Below, piece by piece: positions 23,985 through 32,791 of a DNA stretch of 64,000 nt. Position numbers and translations under genes: made by a program. The DNA lies in the NCBI RefSeq assembly GCF_026540855.1, contig NZ_JALNUP010000018.1, positions 1 through 64,000 on the forward strand. Reading direction: 5' to 3'. Each line of letters starts with the position of its first letter. The stretch's first letter is position 1. Under the pieces are notes generated by a model, which was not told the origin of the DNA, did not search any database, and saw only the letters and a program-made list of their open reading frames with translations. Source of the stretch: Sphingomonas sp. GC_Shp_5. Lineage in GTDB: Bacteria; Pseudomonadota; Alphaproteobacteria; Sphingomonadales; Sphingomonadaceae.

Positions 23985-24908
23985 ATGATCGGACGAGCAT
24001 TGATCCTGGCGGTTGTCGCCGCTCTAGCCGGAACGGCACCCGCGGCGCAGCCGGTATCGCGCCCGGCGATCACCGGCGTGTCGCACTTGGCGGTCTACAC
24101 CGCCGACCCTGTCGCGTCCGACGATTTCTACCGGCGCGTGCTCGGCGCCAGCAAGGTCGCCGATCCCGAGGATCAGGGCGGCGTCCGTTATCTGTTCAGC
24201 GACCGGCAGTATGTCGAGGTGCTGCCGCTGCCGGCGGGACATGGGCCGAGCCGGCTGGCGCATGTCGCCTTTACGACCGCCGATGCCGCGGCGCTGCGCC
24301 GTTATCTGATCGGCCGGGGCGTCAAGGCGGTAACGGCGCTGGCGACCGGCGCCACCGGCGAACGCTGGTTCGCCACCCGTGATCCCGAGGGCAACGAGAT
24401 CCGCTTCGTGCAGCCGGCCGGCGGCGCGGCGCAGGTGACGCCCGGTGCGATCAGCGGGCGGATCATCCACATCGGCTATGCCGTGCGCAACCGTGCGGCC
24501 GAGGACGGTTTCTACCGCGAGCTGCTCGGCTTCCGGCCCTATTGGCACGGCGCGATGAAGGAGGGCGCCACCGACTGGATCTCGCAGCAGGTCCCCGACG
24601 GTCACGACTGGCTCGAGTATATGATGGTCGGCCCGGGCTCGACCACCGACGAGGCCCGCATCGACACCCGCGAGCTTGGCGTGCTCAACCACCTGTCGCT
24701 CGGCGTCGCCAACATGGAGGCGGCGGTGACCAAGCTGATCGCCGAGGACCGGCTCAGCCCGCGGCACGACGGCCCGCAGATGGGGCTTGATGGCAAGTGG
24801 CAGGCGAACCTCTACGATCCCGATGGCACGCGGGTGGAACTGATGGAGTTCCAGCCGGTGACCAAGCCCTGCTGCTCGCCGTTCACCGCGGACAGCCCGA
24901 CGCACTGA
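23985..24908 (+). CDS. Secreted two-domain VOC (glyoxalase/dioxygenase-fold) protein
   Basis: A 307-aa protein with a signal peptide (residues 1-21) and two vicinal-oxygen-chelate domains: the first starts GVSHLAVYTADPVASDDFYRRVLG, the second HIGYAVRNRAAEDGFYRELLGF. Candidate metal ligands are His in SHLAVY, His in NHLSLG and Glu in RVELMEF. It follows the carboxylesterase by 41 bases on the same strand and could be co-transcribed. Export of a VOC protein is uncommon; its activity (dioxygenase, isomerase or binding) cannot be assigned. Confidence 0.8.
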   Translation: MIGRALILAVVAALAGTAPAAQPVSRPAITGVSHLAVYTADPVASDDFYRRVLGASKVADPEDQGGVRYLFSDRQYVEVLPLPAGHGPSRLAHVAFTTADAAALRRYLIGRGVKAVTALATGATGERWFATRDPEGNEIRFVQPAGGAAQVTPGAISGRIIHIGYAVRNRAAEDGFYRELLGFRPYWHGAMKEGATDWISQQVPDGHDWLEYMMVGPGSTTDEARIDTRELGVLNHLSLGVANMEAAVTKLIAEDRLSPRHDGPQMGLDGKWQANLYDPDGTRVELMEFQPVTKPCCSPFTADSPTH

Positions 24909-24935
24909 CGGCGCCGGCCGCCCGCTCGCGACCGC

Positions 24936-25811
24936 TCAGGAGATGGGTACGCCGCCGGTCACGGCGATGACGTTGCCCGACATGTAGCTGCCCTCCGCCG
25001 ATGCGAGCAGCACATAGGCCGGCGCGAGTTCAGCAGGTTGACCGGCGCGTGCCAGCGGGGTGTTGTGGCCGAGCGTCTCGAGCTCGTCGGGTGACTTGGC
25101 GATCGGCTGGATCGGCGTCCAGATCGGGCCGGGGGCGACCGCGTTAACGCGAATGCCGTCGGCCGACAGCAGGTTCGACAAGCCGACCGTCAGGCTGGAG
25201 ATCGCGCCCTTGGTCGCGGCGTAGACGATCATGCTCTTGCCGGCGACTTTCGCCTGCTCGCTGGTGGTGTTCACGACCGCCGAGCCCGGCTTCATGTGCG
25301 GCGCCGCCGCCTTGGCGAGGTGGATCATGGCGAAGATGTTGACCGCGAACGCTGCCTGCATCTCGTCGTCGTCGATGCTGTCGAGCCCCTCGTTCATGGT
25401 CTGCGCGGCGGCGTTGTTGACCAGGATGTCGATACCGCCGAGTTCTGCCACCGTGCGCTCGACCAGCGCGCGACAATGGTCGCGATCGCGCAGGTCGCCG
25501 GGCAGCAGCAGGCAGCGGCGTCCCGCCTGCTCGACCCAGCCGCGCGTCTCCTCCGCATCGGGCTGCTCGTCGGCGAGATAGGCGATCGCGACGTCGGCGC
25601 CTTCGCGGGCATAAGCGATCGCGACCGCGCGGCCGATGCCCGAATCACCGCCGGTGATGAGCGCCACCTTGCAGGTCAGCAGGTCCTTGCCGACGTAGCT
25701 TTGCTCGCCGTGATCGGGCTTGGTCCTCATCTTCACGGTGAGGCCGGGGCTGGGTTGCTGCGGCTCGTCGGGGAAGCTCGTCGGCTGGCTGGTGCGCGGA
25801 TCGTCGGTCAT
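24936..25811 (-). CDS. Short-chain dehydrogenase, YhdF/YghA (general stress) type
   Basis: A 291-aa SDR with a 45-residue N-terminal extension (FPDEPQQPSPGLTVKM...DHGEQSYVG) typical of the GSP39/YghA subgroup. The cofactor motif is TGGDSGIGR, the NNAAAQ motif follows, and the catalytic set is Ser (NTTSEQ), Tyr-x-x-x-Lys (YAATK). These enzymes reduce aldehydes/ketones with NAD(P)H and are often stress-induced. It has no operon partner; the 73 bases to the MFS stop upstream hold its promoter. Confidence 0.88.
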   Translation of the reverse strand: MTDDPRTSQPTSFPDEPQQPSPGLTVKMRTKPDHGEQSYVGKDLLTCKVALITGGDSGIGRAVAIAYAREGADVAIAYLADEQPDAEETRGWVEQAGRRCLLLPGDLRDRDHCRALVERTVAELGGIDILVNNAAAQTMNEGLDSIDDDEMQAAFAVNIFAMIHLAKAAAPHMKPGSAVVNTTSEQAKVAGKSMIVYAATKGAISSLTVGLSNLLSADGIRVNAVAPGPIWTPIQPIAKSPDELETLGHNTPLARAGQPAELAPAYVLLASAEGSYMSGNVIAVTGGVPIS

Positions 25812-25884
25812 GTCGGCTCCTGTGGAGCAGGCTGAACGGCTCGCGACCGATAACGTGCCCTCGCCCCCACGATCCAGGCCGCGC

Positions 25885-27288
25885 TCAGCGCCTCAGCGTC
25901 AGGAAGGCGATCAGACCGGCGGCGATGGCGAAGCCAGCCGCGACGAGGGCGGCGACGTGGAACACCCCGGCGAGCGCGCCGGCCGGGACCGCGATGACCG
26001 CGCCGGCGAGCGCCGTGGCGATCAGGCCGCCGGTGCGCGCGACCGCGCTGTTGAACCCCGAGGCGGTGCCGGTATGGCGATCGTCGACCGAGGAGAGGAC
26101 CGCGGTGGTGAGCGGGGCGACGGCCCCCGCCATGCCGAGCGCGATCACCGCCAACCCGGGGAGGATGCTGGTCCAGTAGCTCGCCTGCGGGTCCGCCCGG
26201 ACGAGCAGCGCAAATCCCGCGCCGGTGACGACCGGGCCGATCGTGAGCGGCCAGCGCGGGCCGATCCGCTCGGCGAGCCGCCCCGCCAGCCGCGACATCG
26301 TGCCGATCACGATCGCAAAGGGCAGCAGCGCCAGCCCCGCCTGCGTCGTGCTGTAGCTGCCACCGACGATGAGCAGATAGGGCAACAGCACGAGCAGGCC
26401 GCCGAGCGCGCCATAGAGCATCAGCGTGAGCAGCGTCAGCCCGATAAACGGGCGCGACGCGAACAGCGCGAGCGGCATCATCGCCCGGTCGCCGCGCTGC
26501 CGCTCGTTCCACACGAAGCCGAGCAGCAGCAGCACGCCGGCGCCGAGGCCGGCCCAGCTTGCCGCGGACGCGCCATGGCGGGACGACCACAACGTCAGCG
26601 CCCAGGTCAGGCTGCCGAGCGCCGCCGTCGCGAGGAGCGCGCCGGACCAGTCGAGCGGCTTGTCCTCGGGCTCGCTCTCGGCGACGTAGCGCGATGCGAT
26701 CAGGATCGCGGCGACGGCGACGGGCAGGTTCAGGTAGAAGATCGAGCGCCAGCCGACGGCGTCGATCAGCCAGCCGCCCAGCGGCGGGCCGATCGCACTG
26801 GCGATCGCGCCGGCGGCGGCCCAGGTGCCCACCGCACGGCCGCGCGCCTCGCCGGCGAACGAACTGCCGAGGATCCCCAGGCTGTTGGGCATCAGGATCG
26901 CAGCACCGATCCCCTGCAGCGTGCGCGACGCGAGCAGGACGTGCAGATCGGGCGCGAGCGCGCAGCCGACCGAGGCCAGCGCGAACAGGAGGATGCCCGC
27001 AATCAGCATCCGGCGCCGGCCGACATGATCGCCGGACGCGCCGCCGAGCAGCAGCAGCGCGGATAGCGGCAGCAGATAGGCGTTGATGATCCAGGGCAGG
27101 GTCGCCGCGTCGCCGCCGAGGTCCTTGCCCATCGCCGGCAGCGCGACGTTCGTCACCGAGCCGTCGATAAAGGCGAGGCTGGAGGCGAGCATCGTCGCCG
27201 CGATCGTCCAGCGGGGATGGGCGACCGCGCCGGGCTCGCCCCGCGCCACATCGTCACGCTCGTGCGCCGTCGTCGCCGCGGGGTTCAT
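25885..27288 (-). CDS. DHA2-type MFS drug efflux transporter
   Basis: A 467-aa protein with 13-14 predicted helices of the EmrB/QacA (DHA2) family. Motif D1-like LASSLAFIDGSVTNVALPAM opens the first helix and LGGASGDHVGRRRML is the loop 2-3 motif A; GAAILMPNSLGILGSSF and GPPLGGWLIDAVGWRSIFYLNLPV carry motif C of antiporters. The start is the ATG at 27288, overlapping the tag stop by four bases (ATGA); the frame extends to 27312 but without need. It probably exports toxic organic compounds by proton antiport; coupling to tag hints at a toxicant/alkylation response operon. Confidence 0.88.
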   Translation of the reverse strand: MNPAATTAHERDDVARGEPGAVAHPRWTIAATMLASSLAFIDGSVTNVALPAMGKDLGGDAATLPWIINAYLLPLSALLLLGGASGDHVGRRRMLIAGILLFALASVGCALAPDLHVLLASRTLQGIGAAILMPNSLGILGSSFAGEARGRAVGTWAAAGAIASAIGPPLGGWLIDAVGWRSIFYLNLPVAVAAILIASRYVAESEPEDKPLDWSGALLATAALGSLTWALTLWSSRHGASAASWAGLGAGVLLLLGFVWNERQRGDRAMMPLALFASRPFIGLTLLTLMLYGALGGLLVLLPYLLIVGGSYSTTQAGLALLPFAIVIGTMSRLAGRLAERIGPRWPLTIGPVVTGAGFALLVRADPQASYWTSILPGLAVIALGMAGAVAPLTTAVLSSVDDRHTGTASGFNSAVARTGGLIATALAGAVIAVPAGALAGVFHVAALVAAGFAIAAGLIAFLTLRR

Positions 27289-27851
27289 GCCGCCGCGTGT
27301 CGCCGGAAGCACGAGGCCTCATGATCGTCGACCAGCCCGCACGCCTGCATCCAGGCGTAGACGATGACCGGCCCGACGAACTTGAACCCGCGCTTCTTGA
27401 GCGCCGCCGACAGCGCCTCGGATTCGGGCGATCGGGTGAGCGCCTTGTGGCCATCGCCGACGATTGGCGCGCCGCCGACGAACCCCCACACGAACGCCGC
27501 GAAGTCCTCTCCCGCCGCCTGCATCGCGAGGTAAGCGCGCGCGTTGCCGATCGTCGCCTCGATCTTGGCGCGCGAGCGGACGATGCCCGCGTCGCCGAGC
27601 AGTCGGGTGACGTCCTTCCCGCCGAACCGCGCCACCGCCTCGGGATCCAACTGGGCGAACCCGGCGCGGAAGGCGTCGCGCTTGCGCAGGATGGTGATCC
27701 AGGCGAGCCCCGCCTGGAAGCCGTCGAGCATCAGCTTTTCCCATAGCGCGCGGCCATCATGCTCGGGCACGCCCCATTCGTCATCGTGATAGCGCGCCAG
27801 CAGCGGGTCCGACTGCGCCCAACGGCAGCGCGGTGGCTCAGACAGGGTCAT
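27285..27851 (-). CDS. tag: DNA-3-methyladenine glycosylase I
   Basis: A 188-aa Tag enzyme, which removes 3-methyladenine from alkylated DNA. The family signatures are RCRWAQSDPLLARYHDDEWGVP at the N-terminus, FEKLxLDGFQAGL-type (LWEKLMLDGFQAGLAWITILRKRDAFR) and the C-terminal GFKFVGPVIVYAWMQACGLVDDH. Zinc-ligand residues Cys (CRW) and His (VDDHEASC) are in place. Length is normal. It is coupled to the downstream efflux gene and, by a 4-base overlap, to a small upstream ORF. Confidence 0.95.
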   Translation of the reverse strand: MTLSEPPRCRWAQSDPLLARYHDDEWGVPEHDGRALWEKLMLDGFQAGLAWITILRKRDAFRAGFAQLDPEAVARFGGKDVTRLLGDAGIVRSRAKIEATIGNARAYLAMQAAGEDFAAFVWGFVGGAPIVGDGHKALTRSPESEALSAALKKRGFKFVGPVIVYAWMQACGLVDDHEASCFRRHAAA

Positions 27852-28123
27852 CGTCCGGCCTGCCAGGTGGGATCGTTGCGGAGCATGCCGATCAACCGAT
27901 GCCCGGCTTGCGCCGCCATGTCGATGGCTTGCTGCGGGTCATGGCTCGACCGGCGCGACCGCTGCCCTCGCATCGCAGGATAGGTAGGCAAAGCCCGCGC
28001 GACCATGCGATCAACAGCAGCGTGCATCTGGCATGGGCGTCGAGATGCTTTCCGCCGAAGCCGTCGGATTGGCGGGATAGCGATCGGGACGGGCGCGTTG
28101 AGGCGTGCAGACCCGAACAGCAA
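27848..28123 (-). CDS. Possible small ORF coupled to tag
   Basis: An ORF of up to 91 aa whose TGA overlaps the tag ATG (ATGA). The last 30 residues (HDPQQAIDMAAQAGHRLIGMLRND) look like a genuine amphipathic helix; the first half is Arg/Pro-rich and less convincing, so the true start may be internal. No family is recognised. The overlap is the only strong argument; a chance frame is possible. Confidence 0.25.
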   Translation of the reverse strand: MLFGSARLNAPVPIAIPPIRRLRRKASRRPCQMHAAVDRMVARALPTYPAMRGQRSRRSSHDPQQAIDMAAQAGHRLIGMLRNDPTWQAGR

Positions 28124-28134
28124 GGTAGACGATC

Positions 28135-29238
28135 ATGATCAAGGCCACCGGCTATGCCGCCAAGCACAGCTTCTCGCGGCTGAAGCCGCTCGAGATCGAG
28201 CGCGACGAGCCCAAGCCCAACGAGGTGCAGATCGAGGTCCTCTACTGCGGCGTCTGTCATTCGGACGTGCATCAGTGCGAGAATGACTGGGGCAACACCG
28301 TCTATCCATGCATGCCCGGGCACGAAGTCGTCGGGCGGGTCGCCGCCACGGGATCGGCGGTCACCAGGCATGCCGTCGGCGATCTGGTCGGCGTCGGGTG
28401 CATGATCGACAGCTGCCACGAATGCGCGCCGTGCAAGGCAGGCGAGGAGCAATATTGCGAGGGGCCGAACAGCTGGCTCGCCACGTACAACGGCCCGATG
28501 AAGCCTGCGTCGCAGGCGAAGACGGGCGAGAACATGTATGGCCGCGACAATACGTTCGGCGGCTATTCCGACGTGATCGTCGTGCGCGAGGATTTCGTGC
28601 TCAAGATCCCCGCCTCGCTGCCGGTCGAGGCGGCGGCACCCATCCTGTGCGCCGGCATCACCACTTATTCGCCGCTCAAGCATTGGGGCGTGAAGGCAGG
28701 GCATAAGGTCGGCGTGGTCGGCTTCGGCGGGCTTGGCGACATGGCGGTCAAGCTGGCCCGGGCGATGGGCGCGGAGGTGACGGTGTTCACCACCACCCGC
28801 GAGAAGGTAGCCGAAGCGGAGAAGCTGGGCGCCAAGGGCATCGTCGAGGGCGACAAGGAGGCATTTGCGGCACTGGAGGCGCAGTTCGACTTCATCCTCT
28901 CGACCATTCCCGAAAAGCACAAGGTCGATCCGTTCATCCCGCTGCTGGCGCATGGCGCGTCCTATGTCTCGGTCGGCGCGCTCACGCAGATGCCCGGCTG
29001 GAACCACCAGGAGCTGATCATGGGCCGCAAGACGATCGGCGGCTCGCTGATCGGCTCGATCGCCGAGACCCAGGAGGTGCTCGACTTCTGCGCGGAGCAC
29101 GGCATCGCGCCCGATGTGCAGCTGATCCCGATCCAGGAGATCAACGAGGCGTATAAGAAGGTGAAATCGGGCGACGTGCGCTTCCGCTACGTGATCGATG
29201 CCGCCAGCCTGGCGCAGGACAAGGCCGAGGCCGCATGA
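28135..29238 (+). CDS. Zinc-dependent NAD(P) alcohol dehydrogenase (YahK/cinnamyl-alcohol type)
   Basis: A 367-aa medium-chain dehydrogenase that reduces aldehydes. Catalytic-zinc ligands are Cys41 (GVCHSD), His63-Glu64 (PGHEVVG) and a later Cys (ILCAGITTY); structural-zinc cysteines 94, 97, 100 and 108 are all present. The Rossmann motif is VVGFGGLGDMAVKLA. Length and motif spacing match the broad-specificity YahK/AdhA group. The stop overlaps the next membrane-protein gene by four bases (ATGA). The region 27852-28134 upstream contains its promoter. Confidence 0.92.
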   Translation: MIKATGYAAKHSFSRLKPLEIERDEPKPNEVQIEVLYCGVCHSDVHQCENDWGNTVYPCMPGHEVVGRVAATGSAVTRHAVGDLVGVGCMIDSCHECAPCKAGEEQYCEGPNSWLATYNGPMKPASQAKTGENMYGRDNTFGGYSDVIVVREDFVLKIPASLPVEAAAPILCAGITTYSPLKHWGVKAGHKVGVVGFGGLGDMAVKLARAMGAEVTVFTTTREKVAEAEKLGAKGIVEGDKEAFAALEAQFDFILSTIPEKHKVDPFIPLLAHGASYVSVGALTQMPGWNHQELIMGRKTIGGSLIGSIAETQEVLDFCAEHGIAPDVQLIPIQEINEAYKKVKSGDVRFRYVIDAASLAQDKAEAA

Positions 29239-29696
29239 GCGGCCGCCGGTTCGCCGGCGCGATCGCCGGCGGCCTCGTCGCCGGCCTCGGCATCAGCGCG
29301 CTGCTGATCGCCGGCGAGCGCAAGAGCGGCGAGCCATCCGAGCTCGCCACGCTCGAGCGCGCGTCGGCTCGCCGGGTCGGCCTCGATACGCCGGATGCCA
29401 CGGCGCTGCCGAGCGCGCGCGAGCAGGCGGTGATCCAGGGTGGTCACCTGGCGCTGTCCGCGCTGGCCGCCGCCGCTTATGCCGCCGCGACCGACGAGGA
29501 TGCGGCGGTGATCCCGAGCGGGCTGGCGTTCGGCCTTGCCTTCTACGTCGCGGCGCATTGGCTCGCCGGTCCCGCGCTCGGCGTGAAGGAGCCGGAGTGG
29601 CGCGCCGATCCGGCGACGATCGGCATGCACGGCGTCAACCACCTGGTCTTTGGCCTTGTCACCGCCGCCGCAGCCAAGGCGGCGAGCCGGGCCTGA
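29235..29696 (+). CDS. Membrane protein of unknown function
   Basis: A 153-aa protein with four hydrophobic segments (about residues 5-27, 68-86, 93-112 and 129-148). It has GG-rich first helix (AGAIAGGLVAGLGISALLIAG), a polar loop SARREQ-like before helix 2 and an HW pair in helix 3. The general plan resembles the DUF1440/YagU inner-membrane proteins, but the match is not certain. It is translationally coupled to the alcohol dehydrogenase, so may be part of the same stress or solvent response. Confidence 0.7.
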   Translation: MSGRRFAGAIAGGLVAGLGISALLIAGERKSGEPSELATLERASARRVGLDTPDATALPSAREQAVIQGGHLALSALAAAAYAAATDEDAAVIPSGLAFGLAFYVAAHWLAGPALGVKEPEWRADPATIGMHGVNHLVFGLVTAAAAKAASRA

Positions 29697-29711
29697 TGGG
29701 GTCGCGGGCGA

Positions 29712-30629
29712 TCAATCCTTCGCCGTGGCGAGGGGTGTCAGCCAAGCTGCGATGTCGGTAAGCAGGTCGTGCGTCCGGTCGATCGCGCCGGCCATCTGCA
29801 GGAAGGCATGGATCATGCCGGGGTAGCGATGGTGAACCACCGGCACGCCTGCCGCAGCGAGCCGCTGGCCATAGCCCTCGCCTTCGTCGCGCAACGGATC
29901 GCATTGCGCGGTGGCGACGAACGCGGGCGGCAGGCCGGCGAGGCCGGCGAGGTCGGCGAGCATCGGTGAGGCAAGTGGGTCGGTGCGCGCGGCGTCGTCG
30001 CCCAGGTACAGATCGATCTGCCGTTCCAGGTCATGGCCGGCGATGATGTTGCCATCTTCGCTGCGCCGCGAGCCATATGGCGCGTCGCGGCGAAGATCGG
30101 TGTTGGGGTAGAGCAGCAGCTGTCCGGCGATCGAGGGACCGCCGCGATCGCGGGCCAGCATCGCCAGCGCGGTGGCGATCGTCCCGCCGATGCTGTCGCC
30201 CGACACCACGATCCGCGGCGCATCCTTGGCGATTGCGAGCAGGGCCGCATAGCATTCCTCCAGCATGGCCGGAAAGCGACTGTCCGGCGCAAGCCGATAG
30301 TCGGGCGCGGCGACCTGCCAGCCGCTGTGATGGGCGAGCAGCCGCAACGCCGGATCATGGATGTCGAGCGACCCGGCGATCCCGCCCCCGCCGTGGATGT
30401 GGAAGAGGACCGCGCCCGAGCGCGCCGGGGGATTGAACAGTCGGATTGGCGTGCTCCCGGCCATCACCACCGCGGTGCTGTCGAGCGGCATCGCGGCCCC
30501 GCTGAATTCGCGCAGCAGCGCGGTCTGGTAGCGGAAGGTGGCGAGCCACGTGTCATCGTCGGTATCGGGATCGCTCGCGGGTACGAGGGCTGCCAATCGC
30601 TTGAGCACCGCTGCTGCCTGAAGGTCCAT
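29712..30629 (-). CDS. Hormone-sensitive-lipase-type alpha/beta hydrolase
   Basis: A 305-aa esterase of the HSL (bacterial family IV) group: the oxyanion motif HGGGG (FHIHGGGGIAGSL), nucleophile GDSIGG, the acid in ATAQCDPLRDEGEGY and the His in PGMIHAFLQM. No signal peptide, so cytoplasmic. It runs opposite to the membrane-protein gene upstream in coordinates and diverges from the SDR at 30731. Short-chain ester or lactone hydrolysis is expected. Confidence 0.88.
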   Translation of the reverse strand: MDLQAAAVLKRLAALVPASDPDTDDDTWLATFRYQTALLREFSGAAMPLDSTAVVMAGSTPIRLFNPPARSGAVLFHIHGGGGIAGSLDIHDPALRLLAHHSGWQVAAPDYRLAPDSRFPAMLEECYAALLAIAKDAPRIVVSGDSIGGTIATALAMLARDRGGPSIAGQLLLYPNTDLRRDAPYGSRRSEDGNIIAGHDLERQIDLYLGDDAARTDPLASPMLADLAGLAGLPPAFVATAQCDPLRDEGEGYGQRLAAAGVPVVHHRYPGMIHAFLQMAGAIDRTHDLLTDIAAWLTPLATAKD

Positions 30630-30730
30630 GCAACTCTCCTTGTCGAGGCATGAACGCGACGGCGCGTGCGTGGTGCCGGAACCGCAGCCGGGGCCGCCGA
30701 TTGAACAGGAGTATCGGCAGGAGTGACGGC

Positions 30731-31534
30731 ATGGATCTGGGTATCAAGGGGCGCATCGCGCTGGTCAGCGGCGCGGATTCGGGAATCGGCAAGGAAACCG
30801 CACGGCTGCTGCTCGCCGAGGGCGTGCGGGTCGCGATCACCGACAAGCCGGGCGGCGATCTCGCGGCTGCCCATGCCGAGCTCGCCGCGCTGGGCGAGGT
30901 GATCGCGGTCGAGGCCGACGTCACCGATCTGGCCGATGTCCACCGCCTGTTCGACGCGGCCACGACCACGCTCGGCGCGCCCGACATCTACGTCAACGCC
31001 GCCGGCGTCACTGGCGCGACCGGCGATTTCCTCGATGTCGACGACGCCGGCTGGCACGACACGCTGGAGACGAACCTGATGGGCGCGGTGCGGATGTGCC
31101 GCGCGGCGATCCCGGCGATGCGGCGCAACGGCTGGGGACGGATCGTGCTGATCGCGTCCGAAGATGCGGTGCAGCCTTATGTCGACGAGCTCGCTTATTG
31201 CGCGTCCAAGGCCGGTATCCTCAGCCTCGCCAAGGGCCTGTCCAAGGCCTATGGCGCCGACAACGTGCTGGTGAACAGCGTCTCGCCCGCCTTCATCGCG
31301 ACGCCGATGACCGATGCGATGATGCGCAAGCGCGCGGACGAGCAGGGCAGCAGCTTCGACGGGGCAATCGAGAGCTTCCTCGCGGAAGAGCGCCCGGGCA
31401 TGACGCTCAAGCGCCGCGGCAAGGCCGAGGAGGTCGCGGCGGCGATCGTGTTCCTGTGTTCGGAGCAGGCGAGCTTCATCAACGGCGCGGGGCTGCGGGT
31501 GGATTCAGGGTCGGTCGCGACGATCTCTACCTGA
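30731..31534 (+). CDS. Short-chain dehydrogenase/reductase
   Basis: A 267-aa classical SDR: cofactor motif SGADSGIGK, NAAG (VNAAGVTGATG), catalytic Ser in IASEDAVQ and Tyr-x-x-x-Lys in YCASK. The ATG at 30731 has AGGAG upstream; the open frame back to 30650 is not coding-like. The C-terminal FINGAGLRVDSGSVATIS is the usual ending. An unusual insert of about 15 residues (TDAMMRKRADEQGSSFDGAIESF) lies in the substrate loop. The substrate is unknown. Confidence 0.88.
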   Translation: MDLGIKGRIALVSGADSGIGKETARLLLAEGVRVAITDKPGGDLAAAHAELAALGEVIAVEADVTDLADVHRLFDAATTTLGAPDIYVNAAGVTGATGDFLDVDDAGWHDTLETNLMGAVRMCRAAIPAMRRNGWGRIVLIASEDAVQPYVDELAYCASKAGILSLAKGLSKAYGADNVLVNSVSPAFIATPMTDAMMRKRADEQGSSFDGAIESFLAEERPGMTLKRRGKAEEVAAAIVFLCSEQASFINGAGLRVDSGSVATIST

Positions 31535-31649
31535 CGCGCGCCTGCCTCGCAGGCGGGCCGACCTCCGGACCGGCATCATTGGCGCGGGTGATCGAGCCAG
31601 GAAAGCAGGGAAAGACTGCGCAACGTGATCGGCTTGAGTATGAAGGGCC

Positions 31650-32087
31650 ATGGTGCCCACAATCTTATCCACGCTTGTCCTGCTCGCCTCGGCCAGCACT
31701 GCCAGTCCCGCGATGGCGCCGGGCCGGTGGGACGTGACGTCGACCGTCGCCGAGGTGTCGCTGCCAGGCGTGCCCGGCTTCATCGTCCGGATGATCCGCG
31801 GCAAGTCCAAGGCGGAGCACAAGCGGCTGACGGCAGGGCAGGGCGTCGAGGCGCTGATCGCGCCGGACCCGAAGGCGCAATGCCACGTCGACAGCCAACG
31901 GATCGAGGACGGCCGCTACAGCCAGGCACTGACCTGCCCGCAGAAGAAGGGCGCGCCGCTCCGCATTCTGCGCGCCGGCACGTTCGACGCTAGTGGCTTC
32001 GCGGGCCGCGCCTCGATCACCGGGACGTCGCCCAAGGGGCCGATGTCGATGGTGCTGACCCAGCGCGCGGTGCGGATCGGCAACTAG
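31650..32087 (+). CDS. DUF3617-family exported protein
   Basis: A 145-aa protein with a signal peptide (residues 1-21) followed by the DUF3617 pattern: PGRWDVTSTV at the start, then a region with two cysteines (QCHVDSQ, LTCPQKKG) that may form a disulphide, and a beta-rich end GRASITGTSPKGPMSMVL. The family is periplasmic and widespread in sphingomonads; its role is unknown. Confidence 0.75.
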   Translation: MVPTILSTLVLLASASTASPAMAPGRWDVTSTVAEVSLPGVPGFIVRMIRGKSKAEHKRLTAGQGVEALIAPDPKAQCHVDSQRIEDGRYSQALTCPQKKGAPLRILRAGTFDASGFAGRASITGTSPKGPMSMVLTQRAVRIGN

Positions 32088-32173
32088 CGCGGCGAGTGAC
32101 GCGGCTGGCGGGCTGACCTCGGCGTGGCGCGCGCGCTTGTTTTCCGACGCGGGTGGAGGCACGTCGAACCCGC

Positions 32174-32749
32174 ATGGCTGTCGACGGTGATCTGGAAACC
32201 AAGCTGCTCGGGCCCGTCCTGCAGGATCGTGGCTGCGGCGACTGCACGGTGTGCTGCACCGTGCTGACGGTCGATGCGCCCGATCTGGTCAAGCCTGCGG
32301 GAACGCCCTGCGTCCATCTCACGCCCCGGGGGTGCGGCATCCACGCCATTCGGCCCGGCATCTGCCGGACGTGGTTCTGCGCGTGGCGACGCGTCGCGGG
32401 CCTGCCGGATGATGCCCGGCCGGACCTGAGCGGCCTGCTGGTGTCGCTCAATTTTGTGCGCGAGCCGCAGAATTGCCTGGAAGGCGTGTCGATCAACGTC
32501 CGCCTGCTCGCGGGCAGCGCCGCGATCGAGAATGGCATGGCCGCCGCCGTGCTCGACCAGCTGTGCGACCAGCTGATCCCGGTCTGGTTCAGCGATGGAT
32601 CCAAGAAGATGTTGATGCACCCGGCCGACGACGTCGCCCGCTTGATCGTCTCGGGCGATCCCGCGCCCGCCGATCTCCGCGACGAGGTTGCCGCCTGGCG
32701 CGAACGCTATGGCGGTTTCGCCGCGGGCGGGCCGCTGTCGCACGGGTGA
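32174..32749 (+). CDS. YkgJ-like cysteine-cluster protein
   Basis: A 191-aa protein with the zinc/iron cysteine cluster of the YkgJ family: CGDCTVCCTVLTV, then CVHLTPRGCGIHAIRPGICRTWFCAW. At least eight cysteines in the first 90 residues are arranged C-x2-C-x2-CC ... C-x7-C ... C-x4-C. The ATG at 32174 is chosen; a GTG at 32153 is also in frame. The family is thought to coordinate a metal centre; function is unproven. Confidence 0.8.
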   Translation: MAVDGDLETKLLGPVLQDRGCGDCTVCCTVLTVDAPDLVKPAGTPCVHLTPRGCGIHAIRPGICRTWFCAWRRVAGLPDDARPDLSGLLVSLNFVREPQNCLEGVSINVRLLAGSAAIENGMAAAVLDQLCDQLIPVWFSDGSKKMLMHPADDVARLIVSGDPAPADLRDEVAAWRERYGGFAAGGPLSHG

Positions 32750-32791
32750 CGCGCGCCGCTGAGCCGCCCGTCAACCCGTCAGCGTCGCCTG

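Noticed and set aside
30676..30701. EcfG-like GGAAC box before the SDR at 30731
   Set aside because: The -10 half reads GATT rather than CGTT at the right distance; not supported.
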